Below are positions 60,898 through 64,000 of a DNA stretch of 64,000 nucleotides, piece after piece. Position 1 is the first letter of the stretch; each line of letters starts with the position of its first letter. The notes under the pieces were generated by a model that saw nothing but the letters and a program-made list of their open reading frames with translations, did not search any database and was not told the origin of the DNA. Both the position numbers and the translations under genes were made by a program. Origin of the DNA: Mesorhizobium wenxiniae. GTDB taxonomy: Bacteria; Pseudomonadota; Alphaproteobacteria; Rhizobiales; Rhizobiaceae. The stretch lies in NCBI RefSeq assembly GCF_002284535.1, contig NZ_NPKH01000020.1, forward strand, positions 62,001 to 126,000, read 5' to 3'.

Positions 60898-62132
60898 GGG
60901 CGCGTCCCGGCCGCCTTGCCAGCCTCCGCAACCCTTGGAGACGCCTGATCGCCGGTTCCGACCTCGGCTTCGCGGATCGGCGAACCGTTCTTCAGCTTTG
61001 CCTGGCCCTCGACGACGACACGTTCGCCGCTTTTTAGCCCCTCGCCGATAGCGCTGCTGTCGCCTTCGGTCAGCGCGACCTGCACGGGCCGCATCTCCAC
61101 CGTCTCGTCAGGCTTGATCACATAGACGAACGGTCCCTTCTGGCTGGGCTGGACCGCAACCGTGGGAACGGAGGTCATTTGCGGCATGATGCCGGCATCG
61201 AGAACGACATTCACATATTGGCCCGGCCACAGCGAAAGATCGGCATTGGGCACGCGGGCACGCGTTGCGATCGTGCCGGAGGCTGTGTCGACGCTGGAAT
61301 CGACGAAATCGAGGGTCCCCTTGCCGATCGGCGTCGGATCGCCGTCCCCGGTCAGCGTGACTGCGCCTTCCCTTGGCTCCGCCAGCGCCTTGTGCAGCAA
61401 GGCAAGATCGCTTTCCGGAAGATTGAAGTTCACCTGCAACGGGTCCACCTGGGTGATGGTCACCAGCGGGGTCGACGTGCTGTTGCCGTTGCTGGTGGTG
61501 ACAAGATCGCCGATCGCGACGTTGACCGCGCCCAGCCTGCCGGAAATCGGCGCCGTGATCGTGGCAAAGCCGAGTTGGACAGCGTCGGCATCGAGCGACG
61601 CCTTGTCCGCATCGACTGTGGCCGCAGCGGACTTCTGCGCGGCGATTGCCTGATCATAGGTTTGCTGCGTGCCAGCCTGCCTGGCGACAAGGTTCTTGGC
61701 GCGCTCAAGATCGGCCGTGGCACTGGCAAGCAGCGCCTCGTCCTTGGCGAGCGTCGCCTGGTCACGGGCCTGTTGCGCCTTCAGTGAGCGGTCGTCCAGC
61801 GAGAACAGAAGGTCGCCAGCCCTCACCATCTGCCCGTCCTTGACGGCGATCGATGTGATCTGGCTCGAGATCCGTGCGTTCACGCTGACCACGGCGGGGG
61901 AGGATACGAAGCCGATGGCGTAGCGCCGGATCGGGAAATCGGCCGTCGAAGCGGTGGCGGCAACCACCGACGTCGAACGTGCGGCATTTGCGGCGGCCGC
62001 CGGTTTGTCAGGAGCCGCCTGCCCCGCTGACAGCATCTGCCGGACCTTGTCCGTTGCCGCGGGCGAAAGGTAGAGCCCGGCTGCGACAAGGCAGGCGGCC
62101 GCAAGCACCGCAAGCACGATCTTCCGACGCAT
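60894..62132 (-). CDS. RND efflux periplasmic adaptor
   Basis: The 412-aa membrane-fusion protein has an N-terminal anchor (about residues 4-22), the lipoyl half RISSQITSIAVKDGQMVRAGD, an Ala/Lys/Gln-rich coiled-coil hairpin (about 115-180), FATITAPISGRLG and a beta-barrel with LWPGQYVNVVLDAG. The ATG at 62132 is preferred over a GTG at 62156; AGAAGG lies nine bases before it. Substrate is unknown. Confidence 0.92.
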   Translation of the reverse strand: MRRKIVLAVLAAACLVAAGLYLSPAATDKVRQMLSAGQAAPDKPAAAANAARSTSVVAATASTADFPIRRYAIGFVSSPAVVSVNARISSQITSIAVKDGQMVRAGDLLFSLDDRSLKAQQARDQATLAKDEALLASATADLERAKNLVARQAGTQQTYDQAIAAQKSAAATVDADKASLDADAVQLGFATITAPISGRLGAVNVAIGDLVTTSNGNSTSTPLVTITQVDPLQVNFNLPESDLALLHKALAEPREGAVTLTGDGDPTPIGKGTLDFVDSSVDTASGTIATRARVPNADLSLWPGQYVNVVLDAGIMPQMTSVPTVAVQPSQKGPFVYVIKPDETVEMRPVQVALTEGDSSAIGEGLKSGERVVVEGQAKLKNGSPIREAEVGTGDQASPRVAEAGKAAGTRP

Positions 62133-62299
62133 TGTCAAAAGCCTTCTATCCGACACGCCATGGTTCGGTGGTCATATCTTGACGTAACTCGCAGCCTAGT
62201 GCCGCGGTTTTCACCAAGTAGATAGCAGGCGCCGAAGGCGAAAAAGTGCCAAAACCCGGCATTACGAAGATTTAATGTGCAGTGCACAATAAAAGGCAG

Positions 62300-62896
62300 C
62301 TACCGAAGCATCGGCCACAGCGTCGCCGCCAGCAGAACGCCCATGGCGATGTTGAACCATTTCAGCCGTACCGGATCCGACAGAAAACCGCGCAGCGCCA
62401 TGCCGAAACCTGCCCACACCGAAACACTCGGCAGGTTGACGACGGTGAAGGCTATCGAGATCAACGCCACCGACAGAAACGGATGCTCCGGAATGGCATA
62501 GACGGCCATGGCAGTGATAGCCATCACCCAAGCCTTGGGATTGACCCACTGGAACGCCGCCGCATCGATGAAACGCATCGGTCGCGCATTGGCCTCGCCC
62601 TTGCCGCTGAGCGAACGCGACATGGCGACCTTCCAGGCGAGATAGAGCAGGTAGACGCCGCCCGCGACCTTCAACCCGGTGTGCAGCGCCGGAAACGCAG
62701 TCAGCACGGCGCCGAGACCGAAGCCGACGGCCAGCAGCAGCACGAGAAAGCCGATGCTGATGCCCAGCATGTGCGGAATGGTTTTGGCAAAACCGAAATT
62801 CACGCCGGAAGCCAAAAGCATGAAGTTGTTCGGGCCCGGCGTGATCGAAGTCACGAAGGCATAGACCAGCAGGGCAAGAAATGCATCGAGGGTCAT
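62300..62896 (-). CDS. LysE family amino acid exporter
   Basis: The 198-aa protein has six membrane helices and the LysE/RhtB signature SITPGPNNFMLLASG near the N-terminus, with GGVYLLYLAWKVA after helix 3 and FQWVNPKAWVMA mid-protein. It may export amino acids or homoserine-like solutes. It lies between the ilvBN genes and the RND operon on the same strand. Confidence 0.92.
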   Translation of the reverse strand: MTLDAFLALLVYAFVTSITPGPNNFMLLASGVNFGFAKTIPHMLGISIGFLVLLLAVGFGLGAVLTAFPALHTGLKVAGGVYLLYLAWKVAMSRSLSGKGEANARPMRFIDAAAFQWVNPKAWVMAITAMAVYAIPEHPFLSVALISIAFTVVNLPSVSVWAGFGMALRGFLSDPVRLKWFNIAMGVLLAATLWPMLR

Positions 62897-63023
62897 GGCT
62901 TCTTCCCAAGCAGGTCAGCAACAAAGGCCACCCCGCGCCGGCAGCCGGCCCAGAGGATCAGCACCAAAAGCAACAGACAGGTGTAGGCGGCGCCAGCGCG
63001 TTGGAGCCATAGCGCCGGACGGT

Positions 63024-63596
63024 TTACATCCCTTGCGGGCCGCGATTCATCGCCGCCACGCCGGTCCGGCAGATCTCGACCAGGCCGAGCGGTTTCATGA
63101 TGGCGATGAACTGGTCGATCTTGGAGCCCTTACCAGTGATCTCGAAGATGAAATGCTCGGTATTGGCGTCGATGACGCTAGCGCGGAAGGCATCGGCCAG
63201 CCTCAGCGCCTCGACGCGACCTTCGCCGGTGCCGGCCACTTTCACCAGCGCGAGCTCCCGCTCCAGCGGCCGGTCCTGGCCGAGTTCATGCGAGCGCACG
63301 GTGAGATCGACGACACGGTGCACCGGCACGATGCGCTCGAGCTGATGCTTGATCTGCTCCAGCACATGCGGCGTACCCCGCGTTACGATGGTGATGCGCG
63401 ACAGATGCTTTTCATGTTCGGTTTCGGAGACCGTCAGGCTCTCGATGTTGTAGCCGCGTCCGGAAAACAGGCCGATGACCCGGGCCAGCACGCCCGGCTC
63501 GTTGTCGACCAGCACGGAAAGCGTGTGAGTCTCCGGCTTTTCCGTTTCCTTGGCGATGAAGTAGGCGGAGCCGGTCGGTTGAAGCTGTGCGTTCAT
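63024..63596 (-). CDS. ilvN: Acetolactate synthase small subunit
   Basis: The 190-aa regulatory subunit has an N-terminal ACT domain (THTLSVLVDNEPGVLARVIG, about 23-42) and a second ACT-like domain carrying FEITGKGSKIDQFI. It gives valine feedback to IlvB, encoded just upstream. The ATG at 63596 starts MNAQLQPTGSAYF; the frame is open further upstream but without a family N-terminus. Confidence 0.95.
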   Translation of the reverse strand: MNAQLQPTGSAYFIAKETEKPETHTLSVLVDNEPGVLARVIGLFSGRGYNIESLTVSETEHEKHLSRITIVTRGTPHVLEQIKHQLERIVPVHRVVDLTVRSHELGQDRPLERELALVKVAGTGEGRVEALRLADAFRASVIDANTEHFIFEITGKGSKIDQFIAIMKPLGLVEICRTGVAAMNRGPQGM

Positions 63597-63678
63597 GACA
63601 TGAATCTCGATTTCAAACTTTTGAGCCAATTCTCTGTTTCCGCACGGCTTCTTCCGACAGCCCTGCCCCGGCTGACAG

Positions 63679-64000
63679 TTACACCAGTTCCCTGCCCTTG
63701 GCGTCGATGGCGTTGGCCACCGCCTCGTCGGTCGCCTCATCCGGCAGAAGAATCTCGTTGTGCGCCTTGCCCGACGGGATCATTGGGAAGCAGTTGGCAA
63801 GTGTCGCCACCCGGCAGTCGAAGATCACCGGCTTCTTCACCGAAATCATCTCCTTGATCGCGTCGTCCAGCTCGTCCGGCTTCTCGCAGCGGATGCCGTG
63901 GCCGCCATAGGCTTCGGCAAGCTTGACGAAATCCGGCATCGCTTCGGTGTAGGAATGCGACAGCCGGTTGCCGTGCAGAAGCTGCTGCCACTGCCGCACC
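63679..64000 (-). CDS. ilvB: Acetolactate synthase large subunit, 3' part
   Basis: About 106 C-terminal residues are present, cut by the window edge: RQWQQLLHGNRLSHSY at the edge, PDFVKLAEAYGGHGIRCEKP, and the usual end LPDEATDEAVANAIDAKG. It belongs to the ThDP-binding C-domain of acetohydroxyacid synthase. ilvN follows after 82 bp. The start lies beyond the right end of the window. Confidence 0.93.
   Translation of the reverse strand, partial: VRQWQQLLHGNRLSHSYTEAMPDFVKLAEAYGGHGIRCEKPDELDDAIKEMISVKKPVIFDCRVATLANCFPMIPSGKAHNEILLPDEATDEAVANAIDAKGRELV

Noticed and set aside
59662..60948. Antisense frame across the RND permease
   Set aside because: Arg/His/Asp-rich shadow frame with no ribosome site or domain, fully inside a clear 1054-aa permease gene.

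Overview
The window is high-GC alphaproteobacterial chromosome, most likely Mesorhizobium or a close relative in the Hyphomicrobiales. This rests on four things: the gene order nuoA-N / birA / rnj / mce / DUF1467, an aerobic-type cob operon, BA14K and PilZ small proteins, and several families of rhizobial intergenic palindromes. Assignment to genus is from memory of gene order and protein style, not from a search. No phage, insertion sequence, conjugative element, CRISPR array or rRNA operon was seen.

Layout. (1) 179-19187, minus strand: a complete complex I (NADH:quinone oxidoreductase) operon nuoABCDEF-[HHH gene]-GHIJKLMN. It reads on through biotin protein ligase, RNase J, methylmalonyl-CoA epimerase and a small DUF1467 membrane protein. 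Most junctions overlap or are a few bases apart. (2) 19524-20723: a YcaQ-type winged-helix DNA glycosylase candidate. (3) 20731-36654: a sigma70-like promoter and a cobalamin riboswitch, then DUF1636-cobW-cobN-cobG-cobH-cobI-cobJ-(cobK reversed)-cobL-cobE-cobM-cobA-cobB-cobS-cobT. CobG and CobN mark the aerobic, late-cobalt-insertion route to B12. (4) 36772-47198: tRNA-Lys(CTT), PhzF, a MacA/MacB-like export system, a small membrane protein, a Nudix-like protein, an endonuclease/exonuclease/phosphatase-fold protein, BA14K and PilZ proteins, ilvC, and a TetR gene divergent from a DUF1772 gene. (5) 47236-51285: MarR/GST divergon, a frameshifted FAD monooxygenase, HxlR, and a frameshifted NmrA-type oxidoreductase. 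(6) 51443-64000: kup, pdxJ, a SpoIIAA-like protein, a compact SF1 helicase, a cobalt-type nitrile hydratase operon (alpha, beta, activator), an RND efflux pair, a LysE exporter, ilvN and the 3' end of ilvB.

How the genes fit together. The cob genes carry uroporphyrinogen III through the precorrins to the cobalt-inserted corrin, with CobS/CobT doing nucleotide-loop assembly; the upstream riboswitch should shut the set down when B12 is ample. cobF, cobO, cobP, cobQ, cobC and cobD are not here and must lie elsewhere or be replaced. ilvC, ilvN and ilvB serve branched-chain amino acid synthesis. The 47-51 kb segment looks like a redox/xenobiotic stress cluster with three regulators and two decayed (or mis-sequenced) enzymes.

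The most unusual signals are palindromic repeats inside or abutting essential-looking genes. Two lie in frame within cobN. One 70-bp element encodes the end of CobB and contains the cobS start codon. A tandem array of small hairpins sits between nuoF and an extra helix-hairpin-helix gene. The MarR/GST divergon has unusually readable operators and an apparently leaderless regulator mRNA. I did not find a convincing new multi-gene system.
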